Both the position numbers and the translations under genes were made by a program. A stretch of DNA of 7,813 nt, taken from assembly GCA_003476475.1 (NCBI GenBank), contig DMUD01000294.1, forward strand, positions 1 through 7,813. The letters run 5' to 3'. This document shows positions 1 through 5,763 of this stretch, in pieces. The notes under the pieces are model-generated. The model saw only the letters and a program-made list of their open reading frames with translations. It ran no database searches and had not been told where the DNA came from. Position 1 is the first letter of the stretch. Each line of letters starts with the position of its first letter. Source of the stretch: Cytophagales bacterium. GTDB lineage: Bacteria; Bacteroidota; Bacteroidia; Cytophagales; UBA9547.

Positions 1-446
1 AAGTAAAATACATTGCGCCATTTGTTAGCCTTATCCATTCGGTAGACAGCCTAAACCTTTTGAAAGAAATCAACAAACAAGCTATTAAAAATGAGCGTAT
101 TATAGATTGCCTTTTGCAAATTCACATAGCACAAGAAGAAACCAAATTCGGACTAAGTTTTGAGGAAGCCGAAGATCTCTTGGCTTCTACCGATGTTCAG
201 AACATGGAAAACATACGATTGTTGGGACTCATGGGCATGGCAAGCAACACTCAGGACACCAATACAGTGCATCAGGAATTTCGAAATTTAAAAGTTTTTT
301 ATGACCGCATATGCAACCAAAACCCTCATTTTCACATTCTTTCAATGGGCATGAGCGGCGATTATACCATTGCCCTGGAAGAAGGAAGCACCCTTATAAG
401 AGTTGGTTCTGCTTTGTTTGGGAATCGCCACTACACCAAAAATTGA
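1..446 (+). CDS. yggS: YggS/PLPBP family pyridoxal-phosphate-binding protein, 3' part
   Basis: This is the C-terminal 147 codons of a PLP-binding homeostasis protein. The reading frame (codons starting at base 3) is already open at the left edge, so the true start lies outside the window; the TTG at 60 is internal. The family is a single-domain, alanine-racemase-like TIM barrel in the cytoplasm. It binds PLP without a known catalytic activity and affects B6 and amino-acid balance. Visible family signatures are the IHSVDS stretch near the left edge, the HIAQEETKFG segment (the usual 'qvn.s.E..K.G' region), and the C-terminal SMGMSGDYTIA followed by GSTLIRVGSALFG, which forms the phosphate-binding end of the barrel. 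The PLP-binding lysine lies upstream of the window. The stop TGA at 444-446 is only 9 bp from the stop of the convergent epimerase gene, and no terminator hairpin fits between them. Confidence 0.95.
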   Translation, partial: VKYIAPFVSLIHSVDSLNLLKEINKQAIKNERIIDCLLQIHIAQEETKFGLSFEEAEDLLASTDVQNMENIRLLGLMGMASNTQDTNTVHQEFRNLKVFYDRICNQNPHFHILSMGMSGDYTIALEEGSTLIRVGSALFGNRHYTKN

Positions 447-455
447 AGTGCTTTT

Positions 456-1427
456 TTACTTATTGTACATTTTTTTCAAAGCCCAAGAAATACTTTCCTC
501 GGGTGGAGTTAATTTTTTTTCCATTAAAGTATTGTAATAAAGAGACTTATATTCATGCTTCTTGTTTATAAGTTTAATACTTTCCCTCGTTAAAAGTGGT
601 TCGCCACCCGTAAAAAATCTTTTTATCGAATGTAGAAAAGCAATACACCTCAATAAAAAAGTAGGAAGGCAATACATTTTCCCTTTAAATCCTAATGCTT
701 GGCATAAAATAGAATAAAAGTCTTTGTATGAAATAGTGGACGAGTTCAGAATTAATCTGTTAGGATGCCACAATATAAGCAACTGACAAATGCTGTTGGC
801 TACATCTCGCACATCTACAATATTCACATACCCTTTTGGATAGAACCATGGCATCTTTTTGACCCAAGCCAACAATTTAGTGCTAGAACGGTGTTCGTCG
901 CCTGGCCCAATCACAATGGAAGGATTTACGATAGATATATCCAAACCTTCTTCTGCCCCCCTAAAAACTTCCAATTCGGCCAAATACTTCGATTTGGCAT
1001 AGGGCGAATTGAGTGCGCCATCTTCCCATTTCGCTTTTTCGTCAATTACGGTGGCGTTATCTTTTCTTCCCAGGGCGGCAATTGAACTAACGTGTACTAG
1101 TTTTTTAATTCCAGCCAACAAACAAGCATTCACCACATTGGCAGTTCCCTGCACATTTGTTTCATAAATCTCGGCTGTTTTTCGAGGGTCAAATGAAACT
1201 TTACCTGCGCAATGCACTACTGCATCGCATGTTTCCATGGCTTTCGCCAAAAGTCCAATATCGAACAAATCGCCTTGTACTGTTTCGCAAGAAGGCAATA
1301 TTTCCGAAATGGCCTCTGTATTTGCATGGGGACGTAGCAACAATATAGCTTCATGTCCTTCTGAAATCAATTGCTTCAACACAAAAGAACCAACCAAACC
1401 GTTGGCACCTGTTAAGAATATCTTCAC
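456..1427 (-). CDS. NAD-dependent epimerase/dehydratase, extended SDR family
   Basis: A 323-residue cytoplasmic extended short-chain dehydrogenase/reductase. The N-terminal Rossmann glycine motif TGANGLVG is at residues 6-13, and GDL at 52-54 is the usual adenine-contacting Asp region. VHVSS (111-115) supplies the catalytic Ser, and YAKSK (143-147) is the YxxxK catalytic pair. NPS (168-170) and VDVRDVA (204-210) are typical of dihydroflavonol-reductase-like or nucleotide-sugar epimerase-like members. The substrate cannot be read from the sequence; a nucleotide sugar or another hydroxy/keto compound is possible. The start is GTG (complement of 1425-1427) and is supported by the immediate MKIFLTGANG opening. 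Its G is also the last base of the upstream gene's TAG stop (TAGTG), so translational coupling within the rfbC-phosphatase-epimerase operon is likely. Length is normal for the family. Confidence 0.9.
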   Translation of the reverse strand: MKIFLTGANGLVGSFVLKQLISEGHEAILLLRPHANTEAISEILPSCETVQGDLFDIGLLAKAMETCDAVVHCAGKVSFDPRKTAEIYETNVQGTANVVNACLLAGIKKLVHVSSIAALGRKDNATVIDEKAKWEDGALNSPYAKSKYLAELEVFRGAEEGLDISIVNPSIVIGPGDEHRSSTKLLAWVKKMPWFYPKGYVNIVDVRDVANSICQLLILWHPNRLILNSSTISYKDFYSILCQALGFKGKMYCLPTFLLRCIAFLHSIKRFFTGGEPLLTRESIKLINKKHEYKSLYYNTLMEKKLTPPEESISWALKKMYNK

Positions 1428-2161
1428 TACAGCGTATTGTTTAATAAAGGTAAATCCCTGAGCTTGTTAAAATAGCTTGTTTGCATGGCCTTTTCAAGTA
1501 CTGCGACCTGTTTCATGCTATGGCAGTCGGTACCCACCATGTGTACCATTTTATTGTCTATCAGTTTTTTAGCTATTTTTTTGGACATAGGCGAATAGTA
1601 ACCTATTAAGCTACTGATATTCAGCTGTAAAAGCAAACCACGGTCACACAATTCTTCATATTTGCCAAAGTCGTTGTACAAGTAAATGTATCTTTCAGGA
1701 TGTGCCAATACAGGTCGGTAACCTTTCGATTGCAATTCAAAACACACATGCGCAAAATAGGAAGATTCGTTGATATATGATGTCTCTATCAGCACATACT
1801 TGTGTTGCCCGAAAAACAAAATTTCTTCGTTGGATTCTAGTTTACTTAAGAGCATTTCGTCCACATAATATTCTGCGGCTGCTTCTATTCGTACATCTAT
1901 GTCTCTTGCATGAGTTTTAAGCAACTCCAGTTTCTCTCTAATTCCTTCCGGAGTATTTTTATAAGCATCGCTCATTACATGGGGTGTAAGAATGGCTTTT
2001 TTGTAACCCAGCTCCACAAACTTCCGAAGCATGTTCAAACTCTCTTCCATTTCTTCAGCTCCATCATCCAAACCCGGCAATAGGTGCGAATGCATGTCAG
2101 TCACAAGGAAATCTGACTGATTATGAATTGGTTTGGATTTTTTGAAAAAGAATGAAAGCAT
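1427..2161 (-). CDS. CpsB/CapC (YwqE) family PHP-domain tyrosine-protein phosphatase
   Basis: A 244-residue cytoplasmic PHP-fold metal-dependent phosphatase. The family removes phosphate from the tyrosine kinase that controls capsule or exopolysaccharide assembly; that kinase is not in this window. The metal ligands expected of the PHP fold are visible: DMHSHLLPGLDDG at 22-34 (H24, H26, D32), LTPH at 58-61 (H61), E97 in AAAEYYVD, HPER at 154-157 (H154), and GTDCHS at 210-215 (D212, H214). This combination, with about 245 residues and no extra domain, separates it from PolC or HisK histidinol-phosphatase relatives, though older annotations often call such proteins histidinol phosphatase. It lies between rfbC (158-bp gap) and the epimerase (one-base overlap) on the same strand, which fits surface-polysaccharide control. 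No Shine-Dalgarno sequence is seen before the ATG. Confidence 0.9.
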   Translation of the reverse strand: MLSFFFKKSKPIHNQSDFLVTDMHSHLLPGLDDGAEEMEESLNMLRKFVELGYKKAILTPHVMSDAYKNTPEGIREKLELLKTHARDIDVRIEAAAEYYVDEMLLSKLESNEEILFFGQHKYVLIETSYINESSYFAHVCFELQSKGYRPVLAHPERYIYLYNDFGKYEELCDRGLLLQLNISSLIGYYSPMSKKIAKKLIDNKMVHMVGTDCHSMKQVAVLEKAMQTSYFNKLRDLPLLNNTL

Positions 2162-2319
2162 CTGGCTGGGAAAATCTACTTAATTTTTGTGGAATGTCGT
2201 CTCCAAATGTTTAAGCATAAAGGGAACTGACTGGTCATGCTTTTTGCTTTTTACAAGAGAATGTCGCTCATCTTCAACAAATTTTGGGCGACAGCACCAA
2301 GTAAAAATATAAATTCATG
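2162..2319 (-). other. rfbC-phosphatase intergenic gap with a coding-like remnant
   Basis: This 158-bp gap sits inside an otherwise tight operon. On the minus strand a frame is open from 2314 to a TAA at 2182-2180, reads FVEDERHSLVKSKKHDQS and later PFMLKHLETTFHKN, and ends 18 nt before the phosphatase ATG. It has no ATG near its 5' end. In a neighbouring frame an ATG (2318-2316), one base after the rfbC stop, gives MNLYFYLVLSPK and then soon stops. Removing one base from the CCCAAAATTT run at about 2277-2288 would join them into one 45-residue protein that would fit the gap exactly. I recognise no family. This may be a small frameshifted gene, a remnant, or chance in AT-rich DNA. Confidence 0.25.
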
Positions 2320-2853
2320 CTATTTAAACAATGAGGAAAAGGTAGAAAGCATTTGGTCTTTTTCAGAAACGATAGGATTGCTTACCTGCCAATCTATCGC
2401 CAGGTCTTTATCATTCCATAAAATTCCAGCCTCAGAGGCTTTGTCGTACACATTAGTGCATTTGTATGAGAAGACACAATCTTCCAAAGCTGCAAAACCA
2501 TGTGCAAAACCTTCAGGTACATACACTATGTTCGAATTTGCGGAATCAAGAAGAAAAGACTCCCATTTACCAAAAGTTGGCGATTCTGGACGAATGTCAA
2601 CTGCAATATCCAAGGCTTTTCCGGTAATCACCCTTACCAATTTTCCCTGAGCAAAAGGAGATTTTTGAAAATGCAAGCCACGCACCACCCCTTTTTTAGA
2701 AAAAGACTGATTGTCTTGCACAAAGTTCAAGTTTAACCCTGCTTCAGTAAAGGCCTTAATGCTATGGGTTTCAAGAAAAAAACCCCTTTCGTCTTTAAAT
2801 ATTCTGGGGAAAATTTCAATCAACCCTTCGATGCTTGTTTTTCTAATTTCCAT
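2320..2853 (-). CDS. rfbC: dTDP-4-dehydrorhamnose 3,5-epimerase
   Basis: A 177-residue cytoplasmic cupin enzyme (RmlC/RfbC). It epimerises C3 and C5 of dTDP-4-keto-6-deoxyglucose, the third step of dTDP-L-rhamnose synthesis. Family signatures run in order: FPRIFKDERGFFLETH (15-30), VQDNQSFSKKGVVRGLHFQ (45-63) with substrate-phosphate Arg R59 and catalytic base H61, QGKLVRV with K71, DIRPESPTFGKW (86-97), and PEGFAHGF (113-120) with H118. Y130 in FSYKC is the likely general acid. Length is normal and all key residues are present. It is the first gene of a minus-strand operon followed by a CpsB-type phosphatase and an SDR epimerase. The rfbA, rfbB and rfbD partners are not in the window, so the protein might act in full rhamnose synthesis encoded elsewhere or in a related dTDP-sugar route. 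Confidence 0.95.
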   Translation of the reverse strand: MEIRKTSIEGLIEIFPRIFKDERGFFLETHSIKAFTEAGLNLNFVQDNQSFSKKGVVRGLHFQKSPFAQGKLVRVITGKALDIAVDIRPESPTFGKWESFLLDSANSNIVYVPEGFAHGFAALEDCVFSYKCTNVYDKASEAGILWNDKDLAIDWQVSNPIVSEKDQMLSTFSSLFK

Positions 2854-2871
2854 ATCAATTTTTAAACTGCA

Positions 2872-2898
2872 AAAAAGTAAAGTTTTGAGTATTTACAA
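2872..2898 (-). promoter_or_regulatory. candidate Bacteroidota-type promoter for rfbC
   Basis: Reading the minus strand, TTG (2898-2896) is followed after 16 nt by TACTTTTT (2879-2872). The second element matches the Bacteroidota -7 consensus TAnnTTTG except for its last base. The rfbC ATG begins 18 nt downstream, which would leave a short leader. The spacer is at or slightly below the usual range and the DNA is AT-rich, so a chance match is quite possible. Confidence 0.22.
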
Positions 2899-2903
2899 GG
2901 TGG

Positions 2904-3186
2904 CTAGTCGAACATTTTCTTGAAATATTCAACAATCTATTTCTATTCGTAGAACCTTTTTTCTGCTGCTTCTCCTCCCCTATCTTCCATCATAGCAAGT
3001 ACAGAATGAGGTCTTTACAATAATTCTAAATGTTCCAAAAGAAATTGATGTCAATGGATGCATTTAAAACTTGCACAGTTAGAAAATGCAAGGTAAAAAT
3101 TAATTGGTTAGTCAAAGAAGTTGGATGGAAGTAAACTTCTCAAAATATATCAGATTGGCTGCTAACTTGCTAAATTCATAAAATCA
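2904..3186 (-). pseudogene. decayed minus-strand gene of unknown family in the rfbC-serS gap
   Basis: The 372-bp divergent gap between rfbC and serS (2854-3225) has no intact gene, but its minus strand reads like broken protein. From 3183 one frame gives FYEFSKLAANLIYFEKF then TSIQLL and a TGA at 3114-3112. Dropping one T there continues as D-stop-PINFYLAFSNCASFK in the next frame. That same frame, after further stops at 3053 and 3017, gives RPHSVLAMMEDRGGEAAEK, then RFYE, stops at 2945 and 2939, IVEYFKKMFD, and a terminal TAG at 2906-2904. About 90 codons are readable with one frameshift and several in-frame stops. I do not recognise the family. Decay is inferred only from the protein-like composition and the way the pieces join end to end; chance in AT-rich DNA is the alternative. 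The serS promoter must also lie in this gap, but I see no clear one. Confidence 0.4.
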
Positions 3187-3225
3187 GAGTTTTTTAGCGT
3201 TCCTTTTCACAAGTAAATCCTTGTC

Positions 3226-4503
3226 ATGCTTCAAATTAGTTTTATCCGCGACAACAAAGAAACTGTTTTGGCCGGTCTTGCCAAAAAATACTATGGCTCG
3301 GCGGCCGAGGATATTGACACCATTTTATTGTTGGACAACGAAAGAAAGTCCTTGCAAAACCAACTGGACAATTGCTTGCGCGAATCGAACGAAACGGCAA
3401 AATTGATTGGACAATTGATGAAAGAAGGAAGAAAGGAAGAAGCGGAACAAAAAAAAACGCGCACCTCCGAATTGAAAACCCAATCCAAAGAACTTGAAGA
3501 AAAGCTTTCGGCTACAGAAAAAGAATTGCAAGAAGTACTGATTAAATTGCCTAACCTTCCGCACAAATCTGTTCCTAAAGGAAAAACGGCTGAAGAGAAC
3601 GAAGTGGTTTTTCAGGTAGCGCAACTCCCATCTTTGGCTGATAATGCCCTGCCCCACTGGGATTTAATTAAGAAATACGACATCATTGACTTCGAACTGG
3701 GAAATAAAATTGCAGGTGCCGGATTTCCTGTGTACAAGGGTAAAGGAGCCAAATTGCAGCGCGCACTCATCAACTTTTTTTTAGAAGAAGCCGAAAAAGC
3801 TGGTTATTTAGAAATTCAGCCACCTATTGTGGTAAACTCAGATTCGGGATACGGAACCGGACAACTGCCCGACAAAGACGGACAGATGTACTACATCGCT
3901 GAAGACAATTTGTATTTGATTCCGACCGCCGAAGTGCCCATCACCAACTTGTATCGCGATGTGATACTGAAACCCGAAGATTTACCCGTGAAAATGGCTG
4001 GATACACACCTTGTTTTCGCAGGGAAGCAGGTAGCTGGGGCGCACACGTACGTGGCCTAAACCGACTTCATCAATTCGACAAGGTAGAAATTGTGCAAGT
4101 GCAATTGGCTGAAAATTCGTACGGAGCCTTGATGGAAATGCGCAACCATGTACAAAACATCATAGAAAAACTAGGATTGCCCTTCCGTATTTTGCGTTTG
4201 TGTGGCGGAGATATGAGTTTTTCTTCTGCCCTAACCTACGATTTTGAAGTGTATTCGGCCGCTCAAAAAAGATGGTTGGAAGTGAGTTCGGTAAGTAATT
4301 TTGAAACCTTCCAAGCCAACCGATTGAAACTGCGCTACAAAGACAAAGAAGGGAAAACGAAGTTGTTGCACACTTTGAACGGAAGTGCCTTGGCATTGCC
4401 CCGTATTTTGGCGGCGATTTTAGAAAACAACCAGTTGGAAAACAGTATTGTAATACCCGAAGTATTGCAAAAATACACTGGCTTCGATTCTATTTCACTT
4501 TAA
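3226..4503 (+). CDS. serS: serine--tRNA ligase (SerRS)
   Basis: A complete 425-residue cytoplasmic class II aminoacyl-tRNA synthetase. It charges tRNA-Ser with serine and also serves as the entry to selenocysteine synthesis where that pathway exists. The N-terminal domain opens with MLQISFIRDN and carries the long, charged, heptad-like antiparallel coiled-coil arm (about residues 28-110) that grips the tRNA-Ser variable arm. The catalytic core follows: PTAE at 233-236 is the TxE serine-binding loop, class II motif 2 is FRREAGSWGAHVRGLNRLHQFDKVE (264-288, quoted key residues R265, R266 and E267), and motif 3 is NGSALALPR (385-393) with the invariant arginine R393. Length and motifs are normal for the bacterial enzyme. 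It is followed after 17 bp by a uridine kinase gene on the same strand, probably co-transcribed. No Shine-Dalgarno sequence precedes the ATG. Confidence 0.98.
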   Translation: MLQISFIRDNKETVLAGLAKKYYGSAAEDIDTILLLDNERKSLQNQLDNCLRESNETAKLIGQLMKEGRKEEAEQKKTRTSELKTQSKELEEKLSATEKELQEVLIKLPNLPHKSVPKGKTAEENEVVFQVAQLPSLADNALPHWDLIKKYDIIDFELGNKIAGAGFPVYKGKGAKLQRALINFFLEEAEKAGYLEIQPPIVVNSDSGYGTGQLPDKDGQMYYIAEDNLYLIPTAEVPITNLYRDVILKPEDLPVKMAGYTPCFRREAGSWGAHVRGLNRLHQFDKVEIVQVQLAENSYGALMEMRNHVQNIIEKLGLPFRILRLCGGDMSFSSALTYDFEVYSAAQKRWLEVSSVSNFETFQANRLKLRYKDKEGKTKLLHTLNGSALALPRILAAILENNQLENSIVIPEVLQKYTGFDSISL

Positions 4504-4520
4504 AGAAATTAGCCCCGATC

Positions 4521-5141
4521 ATGCACAAACCTTATGTAATTGGAATTACGGGTGGTAGTGGTTCGGGGAAAACCAGTTTTACAACAAAACTTTTGCAAGC
4601 CATTGCACCAAATGCCTCGGTGCTTACTTTAGACCATTACTATTACCCCATTCATCTTCAGCCTGTTGACGAAAACGGAAAACCTAATTTCGACGAACCT
4701 CATTCGTTGGATTTAGGAAAATATTTTAACGATTTTGGAAGGTTATTGAAAGGAGAAACTTTGACTTTGAAAGAATACACCTTCAACAATCCGCTACTAC
4801 AACCAAAAGAAATTGTAGTAGAACCTGCCACCGTGCTAATTTTAGAAGGACTCTATGTTTTTCACCTTCCCGAAGTTGGTGCTCTTGTCGACTTGAAAGT
4901 GTTTATTGACTTGAATGATAGTGAAAAAGTGGCGAGAAGATTGAAGAGAGATGCTGAAGAAAGGGGCTATAGTCACGATGATGTGTTGTATAGCCAAAAA
5001 CACCATGTAACGCCTGCATACGAAAAATACATAGTAAAGCACAAACACGATGCCGATATCGTGATACCAAACTACCCCGATTTTGAAAAAAGCCTTGAAG
5101 TGCTAGTGGTTTTTTTGCGAACAAAATTCAGATTAGATTAA
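4521..5141 (+). CDS. udk: uridine kinase (uridine/cytidine phosphorylation)
   Basis: A 206-residue cytoplasmic P-loop kinase of the uridine kinase/phosphoribulokinase family. It is expected to phosphorylate uridine or cytidine to UMP or CMP with ATP or GTP in pyrimidine salvage. The Walker A motif GGSGSGKT is at residues 11-18. D38 in LTLDHYYYP lies where the family's catalytic Asp and Tyr residues sit, and NFDEPHSLD (57-65) is the conserved substrate-binding segment. LEGLYVF (109-114 region) matches the 'EGilvf' strand. RRLKRDAEERG (139-149) is the arginine-rich lid, and KHKHDADIVIPN (173-184) matches the C-terminal 'ptk..ADiiiP' signature. Length is typical. It starts 17 bp after serS and is probably in the same transcript. 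Some features depart from the E. coli-type enzyme, so a paralogue with a shifted substrate cannot be excluded. Confidence 0.85.
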   Translation: MHKPYVIGITGGSGSGKTSFTTKLLQAIAPNASVLTLDHYYYPIHLQPVDENGKPNFDEPHSLDLGKYFNDFGRLLKGETLTLKEYTFNNPLLQPKEIVVEPATVLILEGLYVFHLPEVGALVDLKVFIDLNDSEKVARRLKRDAEERGYSHDDVLYSQKHHVTPAYEKYIVKHKHDADIVIPNYPDFEKSLEVLVVFLRTKFRLD

Positions 5142-5238
5142 ACGGTTTTTTAAAAAATACTTACTTTCAGAATTTTAAATTATTGTAATCAATCATCTTA
5201 AAAAAATAATTTTATTATTTATTGAAAAATAATGGATT
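5142..5238. other. AT-rich spacer after udk with an A/T-only inverted repeat
   Basis: This is the first part of the 614-bp gap between udk and the NamZ-like gene. It is extremely AT-rich and holds no plausible gene on either strand. AAATAAT (5204-5210), three T, then ATTATTT (5214-5220) form a perfect 7-bp A/T-only inverted repeat. With no G or C in the stem it would be a weak hairpin, so I do not call it a terminator with any conviction, although the end of the serS-udk transcript should lie about here. Confidence 0.35.
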
Positions 5239-5633
5239 TTACCCAACAAGATAACCATACCTTTTGTGCAGACAACCCTAATAACGCAGGTTTTTAAAAA
5301 TTAAGCATGGAAATAAGTTATTGAAACAGAACACGGTTGACGCCTTCTTTCGGTATTTGATTTTTGCACGAATTGTTTTTCGGTTTTTTTCAATAGAAAA
5401 AGGCATTGCTACATTCTAAAAGAAGATAAAAATGGGGAAAACAAGGTCTTAAAAATGAAAAAAAATCTACTTTACAAGTTCTAATTATTCAGAAAACCCT
5501 TTTTGAAAGAGACCATTTGCAAAACCTTGACAAGCGAATGCTCGAATATGTCGCCACAAATAGTCCAAAAAATGGCAAAACCACGTAGGGCATTCAAAAA
5601 TTGCAGTCTTTTTATTTGGTTCACCTTCTCCAT
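5239..5633 (-). pseudogene. remnant of a heparan-alpha-glucosaminide N-acetyltransferase-like (DUF5009/NagX-type) membrane acyltransferase
   Basis: The minus strand carries the first third or so of a broken multi-pass membrane acyltransferase gene. An ATG at 5633-5631 opens 50 codons: RLQFLNALRGFAIFW then TICGDIFEHSLVK match the family's N-terminal 'RLlsLDALRGFdmFW..gGee..H.LaK'. This frame stops at 5483-5481. About 29 codons after the SLVK lysine, as expected for the family, the second membrane segment resumes in another frame: FFHF-stop-DLVFPIFIF (expected 'GFhFYDLiFPLFlF'), a stop at 5418, then NVAMPFSIEKNRKTI (expected 'aGVamPFSlek'). The same frame runs on through KYRKK and IFKNLRY to a stop at 5280, where homologues have 'N.RY.sVLgRIG'. 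Several substitutions look like W, Y and Q codons turned into stops. No readable homology remains after about 5240, so the rest (intact proteins are roughly 370-400 residues) is deleted. It points away from the NamZ-like gene. Confidence 0.78.
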
Positions 5634-5649
5634 TTATCAACTTAAATTC

Positions 5650-5763
5650 CTACCTTTCTACAATTTCCAGTTCCGATTTAGCATTTAAATCTTCTTTTAA
5701 AAAAGTTGCACAGCTTCCAAAGTTTTCTATAAATTCGTTTTCTTGTTTTAGATTTATGTTTCG
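5650..5763 (-). other. short coding-like minus-strand stretch upstream of the acyltransferase remnant
   Basis: One minus-strand frame is open from 5763 to a TAG at 5652-5650 and reads NLKQENEFIENFGSCATF and then LKEDLNAKSELEIVER. It has no ATG, begins right after a stop, and ends 16 nt before the ATG of the acyltransferase remnant. It could be the tail of a former upstream gene cut off when the NamZ-like gene came to lie there; it overlaps that gene's first codons on the opposite strand. The A-rich composition makes chance a real alternative, and I recognise no family. Confidence 0.2.
5706..5737 (+). promoter_or_regulatory. candidate Bacteroidota-type promoter for the NamZ-like gene
   Basis: TTG (5706-5708) is followed after 21 nt by TAAATTCG (5730-5737), which matches five of the six fixed positions of the TAnnTTTG -7 element. 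The ATG begins 18 nt downstream at 5756, implying a very short leader. The spacing is within the Bacteroidota range, but AT-rich sequence yields such matches by chance. Confidence 0.3.

Noticed and set aside
765..1461. Plus-strand ORFs of 63-106 codons across the epimerase gene
   Set aside because: Antisense shadows of the SDR epimerase, whose Rossmann and YxxxK motifs are clear.
2237..2923. Several plus-strand ORFs of 70-137 codons across rfbC
   Set aside because: They are antisense shadows of rfbC, which has full family motifs and all catalytic residues on the minus strand.
5204..5220. Inverted repeat as an intrinsic terminator after udk
   Set aside because: The stem is only A and T, so it would be too weak, and such repeats are expected by chance in this very AT-rich stretch.
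5232..5297. 21-codon plus-strand ORF (MDFTQQDNHTF...)
   Set aside because: Too short to support, no ribosome-binding or family evidence, and it is antisense to the end of the acyltransferase remnant.
2904..5633. Stop-codon reassignment as an explanation for in-frame TAG/TAA in the remnants
   Set aside because: The intact genes here use TAG, TAA and TGA as ordinary ends, and the remnants also need frameshifts, so decay is simpler.
5503..5688. 61-residue plus-strand ORF in the udk-namZ gap
   Set aside because: It lies antisense to the start of the acyltransferase remnant, has no coherent domain, and its opposite strand gives the recognisable family motifs.
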